The notes: generated by a model from the sequence alone, not told the origin. A stretch of 64,000 nt of DNA from CAG-917 sp051883555 (GCA_051883555.1 JBJETY010000008.1:6533-70532), one strand, 5' to 3'. Counted from the first letter of the stretch, positions 31,502-39,326 are shown. Numbers and translations: made by a program.

Positions 31502-31876
31502 ATGGCAGATACAAAGAAATTTATTGAAGAAATCAAAAACATGACGGTTCTTGAACTTTCAGAACTTGTTAAAGCTATAGAAGAAGAATTCGGAGTAAGC
31601 GCAGCAGCTCCTATCGCAGTTGCAGCAGCTCCTGCAGCAGGTGGCGCAGCAGCAGCCGAAGAAAAGACTGAATTCGACGTTGTTTTGAAATCAGCAGGCG
31701 CAAACAAAGTTGCTGTTATCAAAGTTGTTAAAGAAGCAACAGGTCTTGGCCTTGTTGAAGCAAAAGGTATCGTTGACGGCGCTCCTAAGACAATCAAAGA
31801 AGCAATGCCAAAAGAAGCAGCTGAAGAACTTATGAAGAAACTCAAAGACGCAGGCGCTGAAGCTGAAATGAAATAA
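31502..31876 (+). CDS. rplL: 50S ribosomal protein L7/L12
   Basis: L7/L12 recruits the translational GTPases. The 124-residue protein has the N-terminal dimerisation domain (MTVLELSELVKAIEEEFGV), an Ala/Gly hinge (about 36-52), and the C-terminal EKTEFDVVLKSAGANKVAVIKVVKEATGLGLVEAK factor-binding domain. TTGGAGG ribosome-binding site. A strong terminator follows 14 bases after the stop, closing this cluster. Confidence 0.98.
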   Translation: MADTKKFIEEIKNMTVLELSELVKAIEEEFGVSAAAPIAVAAAPAAGGAAAAEEKTEFDVVLKSAGANKVAVIKVVKEATGLGLVEAKGIVDGAPKTIKEAMPKEAAEELMKKLKDAGAEAEMK

Positions 31877-31890
31877 TCTATATAGGTTAA

Positions 31891-31930
31891 AAAAAAACGC
31901 AATCGTAAGATTGCGTTTTTTTTATTTTTT
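31891..31930 (+). terminator. Terminator of rplJ-rplL
   Basis: Perfect 14-bp stem (31891-31904 with 31909-31922, core ACGCAATC / GATTGCGT), loop GTAA, followed by a long T-rich tail. Confidence 0.95.
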
Positions 31931-31946
31931 ATTAGCTAGGTATAAT

Positions 31947-32575
31947 AAACAGACTTATCGATATGGTAAAATAGACTTAGCAGTGCGGCTGTAAATTGAC
32001 GTATCAATATAGTATAAGTGTTTTTAGCAGTTGGCATATTAAACAGACCTATCGACACGACATAAATAGTTTTAGCAGTGTGGTATATAAACGAGCTATC
32101 GATACGGTAAAATAGACTTAGCAGTGTGGCTGTAAATTGACGTATCAATATAGTATAAGTTTTTTTTAGCAGTTGGCATATTAAACAGACTTATCAACAC
32201 GGCATAAATAGTTTTAGCAGTGTGGTATATAAACGAGCTATCGATACGGCATAAAAAGTCTTAACGGTGCGGCTGTAAATTGACATATCAATATAGTATA
32301 AGTGTTTTTAGCAGTTGGCATATTAAACAGACCTATCGACACGACATAAATAGTTTTAGCAGTGTGGTATATAAACGAGCTATCGATACGGTAAAATAGA
32401 CTTAGCAGTGTGGCTGTAAATTGACGTATCAATATAGTATAAGTGTTTTTTAGCAGTTGGCATATTAAACAGACCTATCGAAACATCACAAATAGATTTA
32501 GCAGTGTGGTATATAAACGAGCTATCGATACGGTAAAATAGACTTAACGGTGCGGCTATAAATTGACTTAACTAA
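31947..32575. repeat. Higher-order tandem repeat array
   Basis: About 13 monomers of 45-49 bases in three alternating types (A, B, C). The A-B-C block repeats about every 142 bases: B monomers start at 31993, 32134, 32277, 32418 and (partial) 32560, giving periods 141, 143, 141 and 142. All monomers share TATCRA near base 10 and TTAGCAGT near base 33; A carries the palindrome TATCGATA. Blocks 1 and 3 differ at one position over 141 bases, while A, B and C differ from one another by about a third. No frame stays open through the array. Confidence 0.93.
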
Positions 32576-32848
32576 CTGATATTTTTAACTTTGGCGTAGG
32601 CAACGGAATAACTAGTACGGTATAAAATTTATTGAAAATTAAAATTTCGATGATAAATTGAATTGCAGTATCAAAATTTAATTTACATATTTAAATTTCA
32701 ATTTATAAATTTCAATTATATTTAAATTTGAATTTCATAATTAAAAACTAACGCTTAAGTTTCGGGAGGGCGAGATTTATACAACTTGCGATATGGATAT
32801 TTGTTTCGGGTAAGCGCGATATAGTCATGACACACTTTTCATTTTGTA
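32576..32848. other. Gene-free A+T-rich DNA after the repeat array
   Basis: Contains imperfect mirror/palindromic runs built from AAATTT (about 32620-32750, such as aaatttcaatttataaattt). No gene or terminator is recognised. Confidence 0.5.
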
Positions 32849-32877
32849 TTGACTGTTTTTTTGTTATCATATAAAAT
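32849..32877 (+). promoter_or_regulatory. sigma-A promoter of the GH13 gene
   Basis: TTGACT at 32849-32854, 17 bases, TAAAAT at 32872-32877. It leaves a leader of about 190 bases that includes an imperfect CGCCATA...TATGGCG pairing (32996-33034). Confidence 0.65.
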
Positions 32878-33073
32878 ATAAGAAAAATAAGAAATTAAAT
32901 TTATATATTTTTGTAAGAGAAAATCCGAATTTAGACGGAAAAGTTAAATATGAATCGTTAAATACGTCGTTTGATTTTAAATTTTATTTTCTATCGCCAT
33001 ACATATCCGATTTGATTTTTAACAGATATGGCGGTGCAGCGCATAATTTTAGCGACGTATTTCAGGAGTTACT

Positions 33074-34387
33074 ATGTGGGCAGACGTAAGTGTTTTTTAT
33101 CATATATATCCGTTAGGTTTTTGCGGCGCGCCGAAAGACAACGACGGCAAAATTGTCAATAGAATAGCGAAAGTGCTTAGTTTTGCCGACCATTTAAAAA
33201 AACTCGGCGTAAACGCAATTTATTTTTCGCCCGTATTTCAGTCTGACAGTCACGGTTACGATACGAGAGATTTTAAAACTATCGATTGCCGATTGGGAAG
33301 CAATTCTGACTTTGCCGACGTTTGCCGTCAATTGCATGAAAAAGGCTTTAAAATCGTTTTAGACGGAGTTTTTAATCACGTGGGGAGAGGTTTTTGGGCA
33401 TTCCGCGACGTATTGGAAAACAAATTCAATTCAAGATATAAAGATTGGTTCATGATAAATTTCGCCGGAAACAGTTGCTACAACGACGGCTTTTGGTATG
33501 AAGGTTGGGAGGGGCATTATGAACTTGTCAAACTAAATCTCAATAATAACGAGGTGGTTGAGTATATTTTAGGCTGTGTTAAATCCTGGGTGGACGAATT
33601 CGACGTGGACGGTTTGCGACTTGACGTGGCATATTGTCTAAACGAAAACTTTATGCGCAGGTTGCGTGAATTTACAAATCGTCTGAAAGCGGATTTCTGG
33701 TTGGTCGGCGAGATTTTATTCGGAGATTACAACCGAATCGTCAACGACGGCATGCTTCACAGCTGTACGAATTATGAATGTTATAAAGGGCTTTATTCGA
33801 GCTTCAATTCGAACAATATGTTTGAAATCGCCCATTCGCTTAACCGCCAATTCGGTTATGAATATTGGACGTTATATAAAGGAAAGCACCTTTTGTCTTT
33901 TGCGGACAACCATGACGTAACGAGAATTACGAGTCTGCTTACGGATAAAAACGCAGTCTATCCGCTTTACGGAATACTGTTCGGAATGCCCGGTATCCCT
34001 TGTATATATTACGGTAGCGAGTGGGGTACGGAAGGGAAAAAAGAACAGGGTAGCGATGATTCTTTGCGCCCGTCTTTTGAAAAGCCGGAATGGAATTCTC
34101 TTACGGATTTTATATCAAAACTCGCCGCGGCTAGAAAGAATTCGGAAGCGCTAAAATACGGCGGTTATAAAAACGTAGTTATATTCAGCAAGCAGCTTGC
34201 GTTTGAAAGAGCTACTGACGATGAAACGGTGATTGTTTTAATAAATGCCGATAGCTCAGAGTTTGAGTTCAATCTCGGAAATGGCGGCGAAAGCTTTTAT
34301 GAAATGATTTGCGGCGAAGAAGTGACTTCGAATGACGGAAAGATAGTCGTTATGCCGTACGGCGTTAAGTTTTTAAAGAGAGCATAG
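33074..34387 (+). CDS. Alpha-amylase family (GH13) glycosidase
   Basis: A 437-residue cytosolic enzyme (no signal peptide) with a complete GH13 barrel: region I DGVFNH (97-102), nucleophile D184 in DGLRLDVA, acid/base E213 in LVGEILFG, and D281 in FADNHDVTRI. A small beta C-terminal domain follows. The short form without an N-terminal immunoglobulin-like domain suggests an intracellular maltodextrin or oligosaccharide hydrolase; substrate cannot be told from sequence. CAGGAG precedes the ATG. It is monocistronic, behind the promoter at 32849. Confidence 0.9.
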   Translation: MWADVSVFYHIYPLGFCGAPKDNDGKIVNRIAKVLSFADHLKKLGVNAIYFSPVFQSDSHGYDTRDFKTIDCRLGSNSDFADVCRQLHEKGFKIVLDGVFNHVGRGFWAFRDVLENKFNSRYKDWFMINFAGNSCYNDGFWYEGWEGHYELVKLNLNNNEVVEYILGCVKSWVDEFDVDGLRLDVAYCLNENFMRRLREFTNRLKADFWLVGEILFGDYNRIVNDGMLHSCTNYECYKGLYSSFNSNNMFEIAHSLNRQFGYEYWTLYKGKHLLSFADNHDVTRITSLLTDKNAVYPLYGILFGMPGIPCIYYGSEWGTEGKKEQGSDDSLRPSFEKPEWNSLTDFISKLAAARKNSEALKYGGYKNVVIFSKQLAFERATDDETVIVLINADSSEFEFNLGNGGESFYEMICGEEVTSNDGKIVVMPYGVKFLKRA

Positions 34388-34395
34388 CGTTAAAC

Positions 34396-34438
34396 AAAAA
34401 CCGCATCGGCAATTGTTAAAAACCGCATCGGCTGTTGA
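34396..34438 (+). repeat. Short tandem repeat after the GH13 gene
   Basis: Two 22-base-spaced copies of aaaaaccgcatcggc (34396 and 34418). A hairpin follows at 34472-34500 (CGACG-tt-AGCT / AGCT-tt-CGTCG) without a T-run and may end the GH13 transcript. Confidence 0.6.
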
Positions 34439-34632
34439 AAACGAAACAGAGTTTATTATTGTTAAACGAAACGACGTTAGCTATTTATTAGCTTTCGTCG
34501 CAATAAATTTTGAGTTAAATATAGAGTTCTTAATAGTTACGATTTGAAAAAATAAAAGAAAAACTTACGAAAGATAAAAGACGTCGCTTATAAACGGCAG
34601 AAAATGATTTAACCCTAAAAAATTATGGAGAG

Positions 34633-34667
34633 ATGCAACAAACGACAATTTTAAGTTGTTTATTATT
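34633..34667 (+). promoter_or_regulatory. Candidate ECF-type promoter of the sigma factor gene
   Basis: ATGCAACAAA (34633-34642) and TTGTTTATTATT (34656-34667), start-to-start distance 23 bases. The same two blocks with the same distance occur before the RsgI-domain lipoprotein gene (36402-36436). TGCAAC matches the AAC-type -35 of many ECF promoters, with 16 bases to the second block. Confidence 0.6.
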
Positions 34668-34673
34668 AAACGA

Positions 34674-35177
34674 ATGGATAACAAAACCTTGAACAAATTA
34701 TTGCAAGGCATTGCAAACGGCGATAACGAGGCATTTGCAAATTTTTATGAAATAACGAAAAAGGGCGTTTATGCTTTCGTATCTTACTATCTGCCCAAAG
34801 AAGACGCTGAAGACGTTATGCAGGACGTGTATTTACTTATACGGGCAAACGCTTATAAATATCAGCCGGATACTAATGCCAAAGCATGGATTTTGCAGAT
34901 TGCAAAAAATCAGTCGTTAAACAAGTTAAAGAAAGAAAAAAGATACGTTCCGCTCGAAGCGGCCGCCGAGAAGGGAGTCTGTGAAAGATATAATTCCGTG
35001 TCCGACGTCATGAAAAAATGCCTTTCGCAGGAAGAATACGAAATAGTCACGCTTCACGTCGTATGGGGATATAAACATAAAGAAATAGCTGAAATGATTT
35101 CAGCCCCTACGGGTACGGTTACGTCGAAATATAAAAGAGCTGTCGATAAAGTCAAAGCGGCTATAAAGGAGGTTTGA
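34674..35177 (+). CDS. ECF-family RNA polymerase sigma factor
   Basis: A 167-residue protein with sigma region 2 (about 8-75; YLPKEDAEDVMQDVYLLI and NAKAWILQIAKN) and region 4 (about 105-165; CLSQEEYEIVTLHVVWGYKHKEIAEMI ending in a helix-turn-helix GTVTSKYKRAVDKV). No sigma 1 or 3 regions, so it is of the extracytoplasmic-function type. ATG at 34674 is chosen because family similarity begins there. No Shine-Dalgarno is seen, and the ECF-like motif ends 7 bases upstream, so a transcript from it would be nearly leaderless. Its stop is one base before the anti-sigma gene, whose ribosome-binding site lies inside this gene. Confidence 0.92.
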   Translation: MDNKTLNKLLQGIANGDNEAFANFYEITKKGVYAFVSYYLPKEDAEDVMQDVYLLIRANAYKYQPDTNAKAWILQIAKNQSLNKLKKEKRYVPLEAAAEKGVCERYNSVSDVMKKCLSQEEYEIVTLHVVWGYKHKEIAEMISAPTGTVTSKYKRAVDKVKAAIKEV

Positions 35178-35178
35178 T

Positions 35179-36279
35179 ATGAATTGGAAAAAGCGTTGGC
35201 TTGACGAACTCGAAAACGAAGTCCCGAAAGCCGAACAACTTAATATCACACCTACGGGCGGAGGAACTGCCGCTTTAAAGAAGAAAGCGACTGTAACGGC
35301 AATTTCGTGTTTTGCGGCAGTTGCGCTTTTGTTGACCGTATTTCTGATTTTATGGTTTTGCTTATTTAATCCCGTTGCCGACGATTTCGAAGGTAATTTT
35401 GTAACGGTTGAAATCAATCCGTCTATAATGTTCAGCGTTGATGAAAACGGAAAAATCATTAAAGCCGTTAGCCTTAACAATGACGCAGACGTTATTTTAT
35501 CGAACGACGAGGCGAAAAACGAAATAATAGGCAAGACGCTGGGCGACGCCGTAAACGCATACGTAAAGTATGCGGCAAAGCTCGGTTACGTTAATTTGCT
35601 GTCGGACGCAGTCAAAGTTTACGGCACGGATAAAACGACTGTGGATAATACCGTAGAATCGTTGAAGAGCTATTTAAAGAAGGACGGAATTTTTGCCGCG
35701 GTTTTAAACGGCGGAGTAGATATCGAAAAAATCGCTCAGAATTGTTCGGCGAATAGCGGCACGATTTCCGATATAGCTAATGCCGTTAAAGAAATGAACG
35801 TTCTTAACGTAGAAAACGAAACGAAAAGTCTGAGCATAGAAGAACTTATTGAAGAATATAAAGACAAATTTCTGAAAACCGATGAGGTAAAGGCTTATAT
35901 AAAAGAGTTGATTCGCTCGGCGGACAGTTTATTTCTTGGAGAAGCCGAAAAAGAACTAATAATTTATTTAATTGATAACGACGAGAACTTTTTTGAAAGC
36001 ATTGACGTAACCGATATCATTGCAAAAATCGAGACGTTTTCTTCCGATGTGGCTGAAAAAATAAAGTCGATTATAAATTTGCCTGAGAGCAGAGAAGAGT
36101 TTATTTCAAAGGTAACCGAAGCGATGAAAATCGATTTCGAAGTCAGTTTTCAAAATAATAAGGATAAGTACGACCTGCCTCGCTCTGAAATTTCCGACGA
36201 AGATTACGAAGAATTTGTTGACGGAATAATTAAACGTTACGGCACACTGGACAAATTCTGGGAAAATAAAGGCAAATAG
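35179..36279 (+). CDS. Membrane anti-sigma factor with RsgI-type middle domain
   Basis: A 366-residue single-pass membrane protein. A short cytosolic N-terminus (1-35, MNWKKRWLDELENEVP) should hold the sigma factor. A membrane helix (about 37-62) is followed by an outside domain beginning FVTVEINPSIMFSVDENGKIIKAVSLN, which matches the RsgI middle domain; N80-P81 sits where RsgI proteins are reported to cut themselves. The rest (about 150-366) is a helical region without a recognised family. AAAGGAGG at 35166-35173 lies inside the sigma gene, so the two are coupled. The pairing of an ECF sigma with an RsgI-type sensor is unusual, since RsgI normally partners SigI. Confidence 0.85.
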   Translation: MNWKKRWLDELENEVPKAEQLNITPTGGGTAALKKKATVTAISCFAAVALLLTVFLILWFCLFNPVADDFEGNFVTVEINPSIMFSVDENGKIIKAVSLNNDADVILSNDEAKNEIIGKTLGDAVNAYVKYAAKLGYVNLLSDAVKVYGTDKTTVDNTVESLKSYLKKDGIFAAVLNGGVDIEKIAQNCSANSGTISDIANAVKEMNVLNVENETKSLSIEELIEEYKDKFLKTDEVKAYIKELIRSADSLFLGEAEKELIIYLIDNDENFFESIDVTDIIAKIETFSSDVAEKIKSIINLPESREEFISKVTEAMKIDFEVSFQNNKDKYDLPRSEISDEDYEEFVDGIIKRYGTLDKFWENKGK

Positions 36280-36401
36280 GACGTTCGTTTTGCAATAGAA
36301 GCGGCAAAAAAACGGAATTTACGCAAGCAAATCATTGAATGAACCAATGATTAAAGGCTAAAAGGCGAAAACAAATAGAAAAAACGAAAAATATAAAATT
36401 T

Positions 36402-36436
36402 ATGCAACAAAAGCCGATTTATAATTGTTTATTATT
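36402..36436 (+). promoter_or_regulatory. Second copy of the ECF-type promoter motif
   Basis: ATGCAACAAA (36402-36411) and TTGTTTATTATT (36425-36436), again 23 bases apart, 40 bases before the lipoprotein start. Outside these two sites the pair was not noticed elsewhere in the window. Confidence 0.62.
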
Positions 36437-36477
36437 CAAACAAACGTAAAAACGGTATTTAAATTTCGGAGGTGCTT

Positions 36478-37992
36478 ATGAAACAAAAAATTTTAGTATT
36501 TGTTCTGGTTGCGCTCGTCTTGTGTGCGTCCTTGACATTGGTAGCGTGTAACAGCGACGGCGGAGAAGCCAAAGTGCAATCTTTTGTAAGTCTCGATATT
36601 AACCCTGAAATTAACTTTACGGTCGATAGCAATAATAAAGTAGTCAGCGTATACGGCGCTAACGAAGACGGTAAAGTTTTGATTTACGGTGAGGCGAATT
36701 TGGTAGGCGAAGATATAGAAAAAGCTGTAGAAACGGTCGTTAAGCTTGCCGTCGATTACGGATATCTTGACGAAAATAACAGCGTTGTAGGAACAAGCGT
36801 AAGCGGTAGCGTAGATACGGACAAACTGCTTGCAAAAATCAATGCAAAAGTCGAAGCACAATCGGGGGAAGGCTTTGTTATAAAGGCAGACGCAAGCGGC
36901 TCGTTTGCGCTTAACCGCCAATATGAAAACTTTAAAGCGGAAAATCCTGATTCGACTTTAAGCAAAGCTGATTTTAAACTTGCTCTTGCCGCCTCCGAAA
37001 CGGGAGAGATTTCTCTTGAAGTTGCTGTAAATTGCGATACGTCAAAGTTGCTTGACATCGTATCTAAAGCGCAAAATAAAGCGGAAGAATATGCAACTAC
37101 GGCATATAACGACGCGGTAGCGGTTGCAAACGCAGTATACGAACAAGCCGTAAAAACGGCTGAGTCATCGGCATATATTGAATTTTACACAAAGCGAATT
37201 GCTTCGGCTATGACAAATCCAAGCTATTTGAAAACGGTATATTACGGCGGAATCTACGGAATGTACGCAAGCACCGCTGCCGGATTGAAAGTCGTTTCGG
37301 CAACGGCAAAACAAATCGACAAAGTAACGGAATATCCTCTCGACGAAGCTCAGATTAACGAAATCGCAACCGCCTTGGGATTTACTTCGACGGACGTTGA
37401 TTTGCTTAAAGACGAAAACGGTAATATCACGATTTCAAGTATTGAAGCTTATGCCAACAAATATTTTAAAAATCAGGTTGACAGCGAAGAATTGGAGAAT
37501 AAAATCGCCGCTTTGAAAGAAGCACTCAACAGCATTCAGATTGATGTACAAGCGAGCATTGACGTTAAAATCGGAGATTATTCGACTCAAATCAACGCTT
37601 CCATCAGCGCGGGACAAGGTATCGTCGACAGTCTTAATTCTGCGCTTAGCGCGGTAAAGGGAATGTTGCCGCAAGAATTCCAGGATTATCTCGACGATTT
37701 CGCCACGGCTTCGGAAAAAGTAGGCGAAGTGCTCAGCGGCAAGGAAGGCGCAACTGAAAATCTCGACAGCTATATAGCAGAGCTCGAAGGCAAAGCCGAT
37801 GAAGTGCTTGCTAAAATCGAAGCAGATTTATCTGAAGAGGATAAAAAGGAAATTCAAGAGATAAAAGAGAGAAAAATATCAGAGTTGACTGAAGCTAAAG
37901 CAAAATTTGACGAATCGCTTACAAAAGCCAAGACTGAAGCGGAAAACTTCATTAAAGCAAAAAAAGAAGCGAGAGCAGAAAAGACAAAATAA
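36478..37992 (+). CDS. Lipoprotein with RsgI-type domain and coiled-coil C-terminus
   Basis: A 504-residue lipoprotein: signal peptide with lipobox LVAC (Cys24), then an RsgI-type middle domain (about 35-100, SFVSLDINPEINFTVDSNNKVVSVYG, with N42-P43 at the possible self-cleavage position), a central helical region, and a charged coiled coil (about 390-504, EEDKKEIQEIKERK). It has no membrane helix or cytosolic part and so cannot itself hold a sigma factor. ATG at 36478 has GGAGG 5 bases upstream. Sharing both the domain and the promoter motif with the preceding sigma/anti-sigma pair, it is probably an output or sensor of the same system. Confidence 0.85.
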   Translation: MKQKILVFVLVALVLCASLTLVACNSDGGEAKVQSFVSLDINPEINFTVDSNNKVVSVYGANEDGKVLIYGEANLVGEDIEKAVETVVKLAVDYGYLDENNSVVGTSVSGSVDTDKLLAKINAKVEAQSGEGFVIKADASGSFALNRQYENFKAENPDSTLSKADFKLALAASETGEISLEVAVNCDTSKLLDIVSKAQNKAEEYATTAYNDAVAVANAVYEQAVKTAESSAYIEFYTKRIASAMTNPSYLKTVYYGGIYGMYASTAAGLKVVSATAKQIDKVTEYPLDEAQINEIATALGFTSTDVDLLKDENGNITISSIEAYANKYFKNQVDSEELENKIAALKEALNSIQIDVQASIDVKIGDYSTQINASISAGQGIVDSLNSALSAVKGMLPQEFQDYLDDFATASEKVGEVLSGKEGATENLDSYIAELEGKADEVLAKIEADLSEEDKKEIQEIKERKISELTEAKAKFDESLTKAKTEAENFIKAKKEARAEKTK

Positions 37993-38028
37993 TAAATTGC
38001 AAATTTTCCTTCACACAATAGACAAGTT

Positions 38029-38065
38029 GCAACGGCCATAGCAATAGCTATGGCCGTTGCTTTTT
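38029..38065 (+). terminator. Terminator after the RsgI-domain lipoprotein gene
   Basis: Perfect 14-bp stem GCAACGGCCATAGC / GCTATGGCCGTTGC, loop AATA, then TTTTT. Confidence 0.95.
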
Positions 38066-38071
38066 AAAGAT

Positions 38072-38117
38072 GATAAAACTAAAAAATAAAATCAGATAAA
38101 ACTAAAAAATAAAATCT
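38072..38117. repeat. 23-bp tandem duplication at the end of the pseudouridine synthase gene
   Basis: Units 38072-38094 and 38095-38117 are identical in 22 of 23 bases (gataaaactaaaaaataaaat core). The second unit holds the last codons and stop of the minus-strand gene, so the first is a copy of its 3' end. Confidence 0.9.
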
Positions 38118-38932
38118 TCTGACGGCGGAATGCTAAATTCCATATTTTCTTTTGTATACGGATTTAAAAATTTCAGATATACGCATTTTAATTGCTGTCC
38201 GCTGTTGAATTCTCCAGAAAAATTGCCGTATAGAGTATCTCCGACTATAGGGTGTCCGATATGCGCGGCATGAATTCTTATCTGGTGCGTGCGTCCTGTC
38301 AATAAATCGACGTCGCATAGAGTATTGCCGTCTTTAACCGAAACGGGAGTAAAAATCGTTTTTGACGGTTTTCCGTTTTTATCTATTCTTCTTTTCATAA
38401 CGAGGGGTTCGCTTAATATCGGAGCGTCGACTTCCGTCTTTTGACTTAATACTCCGGTCAAAACCGTTCTGTATTTTTTTTCAATTTCTCCCGTAAGCAA
38501 AAAATGCGTGAGTCCGTTTAAAGCGACAAGTATTAATCCGGACGTGTCCTTATCCAGTCGCGTGACGATTCTGCATACCTCTTTCGGATATAAATAAGCA
38601 AGACCTGCAAGCAGATTATCGTCGTAATGACCGTGTGTCGGCATGCACGGAATATCCGACGGTTTGTATAGCACGATAAAATCTTCGTTTTTAAAAATTA
38701 TTTTTATCGGCAGTTGCGTGCGGACAGGATACGGAGTCGACCTTTCGGGAATCATGATTTGTATTTTATCGCCGTCAGACAGCTTTACGTTTCCCAAAAA
38801 TTCCCTACCGTTTAAAAGCACTTTGCCGCCGTGTTTTAAAATCATAGCGTTTATACGACGGGAAAAAGTCTTTGACATAAGGTCCTTTATAGTCGTAGGA
38901 CTTGTTGCGTACAGCGTTACCGTTTTATCCAT
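38102..38932 (-). CDS. RluA-family pseudouridine synthase
   Basis: A 276-residue enzyme of the RluA/RluD type that isomerises uridines in rRNA or tRNA. It has an N-terminal part (1-70) with an S4-like GKVLLNGREFLGNVKLSDGDKI, then the catalytic fold with the Asp motif TRLDKDTSGLILVA and the family-typical LLTGRTHQIRIH. ATG at 38932 is the first codon of the fold. A consensus promoter (38939-38967) ends 6 bases upstream, so the mRNA should start at or next to the ATG with no ribosome-binding site. Which RluA subfamily cannot be told. Confidence 0.92.
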   Translation of the reverse strand: MDKTVTLYATSPTTIKDLMSKTFSRRINAMILKHGGKVLLNGREFLGNVKLSDGDKIQIMIPERSTPYPVRTQLPIKIIFKNEDFIVLYKPSDIPCMPTHGHYDDNLLAGLAYLYPKEVCRIVTRLDKDTSGLILVALNGLTHFLLTGEIEKKYRTVLTGVLSQKTEVDAPILSEPLVMKRRIDKNGKPSKTIFTPVSVKDGNTLCDVDLLTGRTHQIRIHAAHIGHPIVGDTLYGNFSGEFNSGQQLKCVYLKFLNPYTKENMEFSIPPSEDFIF

Positions 38933-38938
38933 AATTTT

Positions 38939-38967
38939 ATTATATTGCCCGAAACGCGTCGTGTCAA
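38939..38967 (-). promoter_or_regulatory. Consensus sigma-A promoter giving a leaderless mRNA
   Basis: Minus strand TTGACA (38967-38962), 17-base spacer, TATAAT (38944-38939), both perfect. Only 6 bases separate the -10 box from the ATG at 38932. Confidence 0.85.
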
Positions 38968-39010
38968 TTTTATGTTGATTTAGCGTATAATAAACGTATA
39001 AAAAAGGGTA

Positions 39011-39039
39011 TTGAATAGCGGAAAAATTTATGATACAAT
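39011..39039 (+). promoter_or_regulatory. sigma-A promoter of the small beta-grasp-like gene
   Basis: TTGAAT at 39011-39016, 17 bases, TACAAT at 39034-39039; 23 bases upstream of the ATG. It is divergent from the promoter of the pseudouridine synthase gene. Confidence 0.7.
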
Positions 39040-39062
39040 TAAAAAAAAGCTGGAGGAGAATT

Positions 39063-39326
39063 ATGTTAACAGTAAATTTTGTAGACGAAGTGAAAAATAC
39101 GTTTAACGGCGATAATATGAGATGGATAGCCGGCGGAAACATTATTGACCTTATACAGGAACTTAGCGAATTTTACAAATTAGATCCGCAATCGCTTGTC
39201 GATTTCAGATACCTTGTAAACGGTAAAGAAGTTCCGAAGAAAAAATGGGGAAAAATCAAACTTAAACCGAGAGACGGAATTATGATTATGCCTAAAAATT
39301 TCACGCCTGTCGTAGCTGAGGAATAA
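39063..39326 (+). CDS. Small beta-grasp-like (MoaD/ThiS-related?) protein
   Basis: An 87-residue protein MLTVNFVDEVKNTFNG..., with the pattern of small ubiquitin-fold sulfur carriers: beta strand, helix (IIDLIQELSEFYKL), then VNGKEVPKKKWGKIKLKPRDGIMIMP. The last strand with a 'need for loops' pattern fits MoaD/ThiS. However, it ends in TPVVAEE and lacks the C-terminal Gly-Gly needed for adenylation and sulfur transfer, so it is not a working carrier. GGAGGA precedes the ATG. Monocistronic between its own promoter and terminator; function unknown. Confidence 0.75.
   Translation: MLTVNFVDEVKNTFNGDNMRWIAGGNIIDLIQELSEFYKLDPQSLVDFRYLVNGKEVPKKKWGKIKLKPRDGIMIMPKNFTPVVAEE

Noticed and set aside
31936..32432. 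Minus-strand open frames in the repeat array as repeat proteins
   Set aside because: They exist only because one block is 141 bases (47 codons); the other periods of 142-143 bases break the frame, and there is no ribosome-binding site.
31947..32575. CRISPR array
   Set aside because: There are no unique spacers between constant repeats; the whole 142-base block, including what would be spacers, is repeated.
34674..35177. SigI
   Set aside because: Despite the RsgI-type partner, the protein has ordinary ECF regions 2 and 4.
39063..39326. ThiS or MoaD sulfur carrier
   Set aside because: The C-terminal Gly-Gly is missing and no thi or moa gene is nearby.
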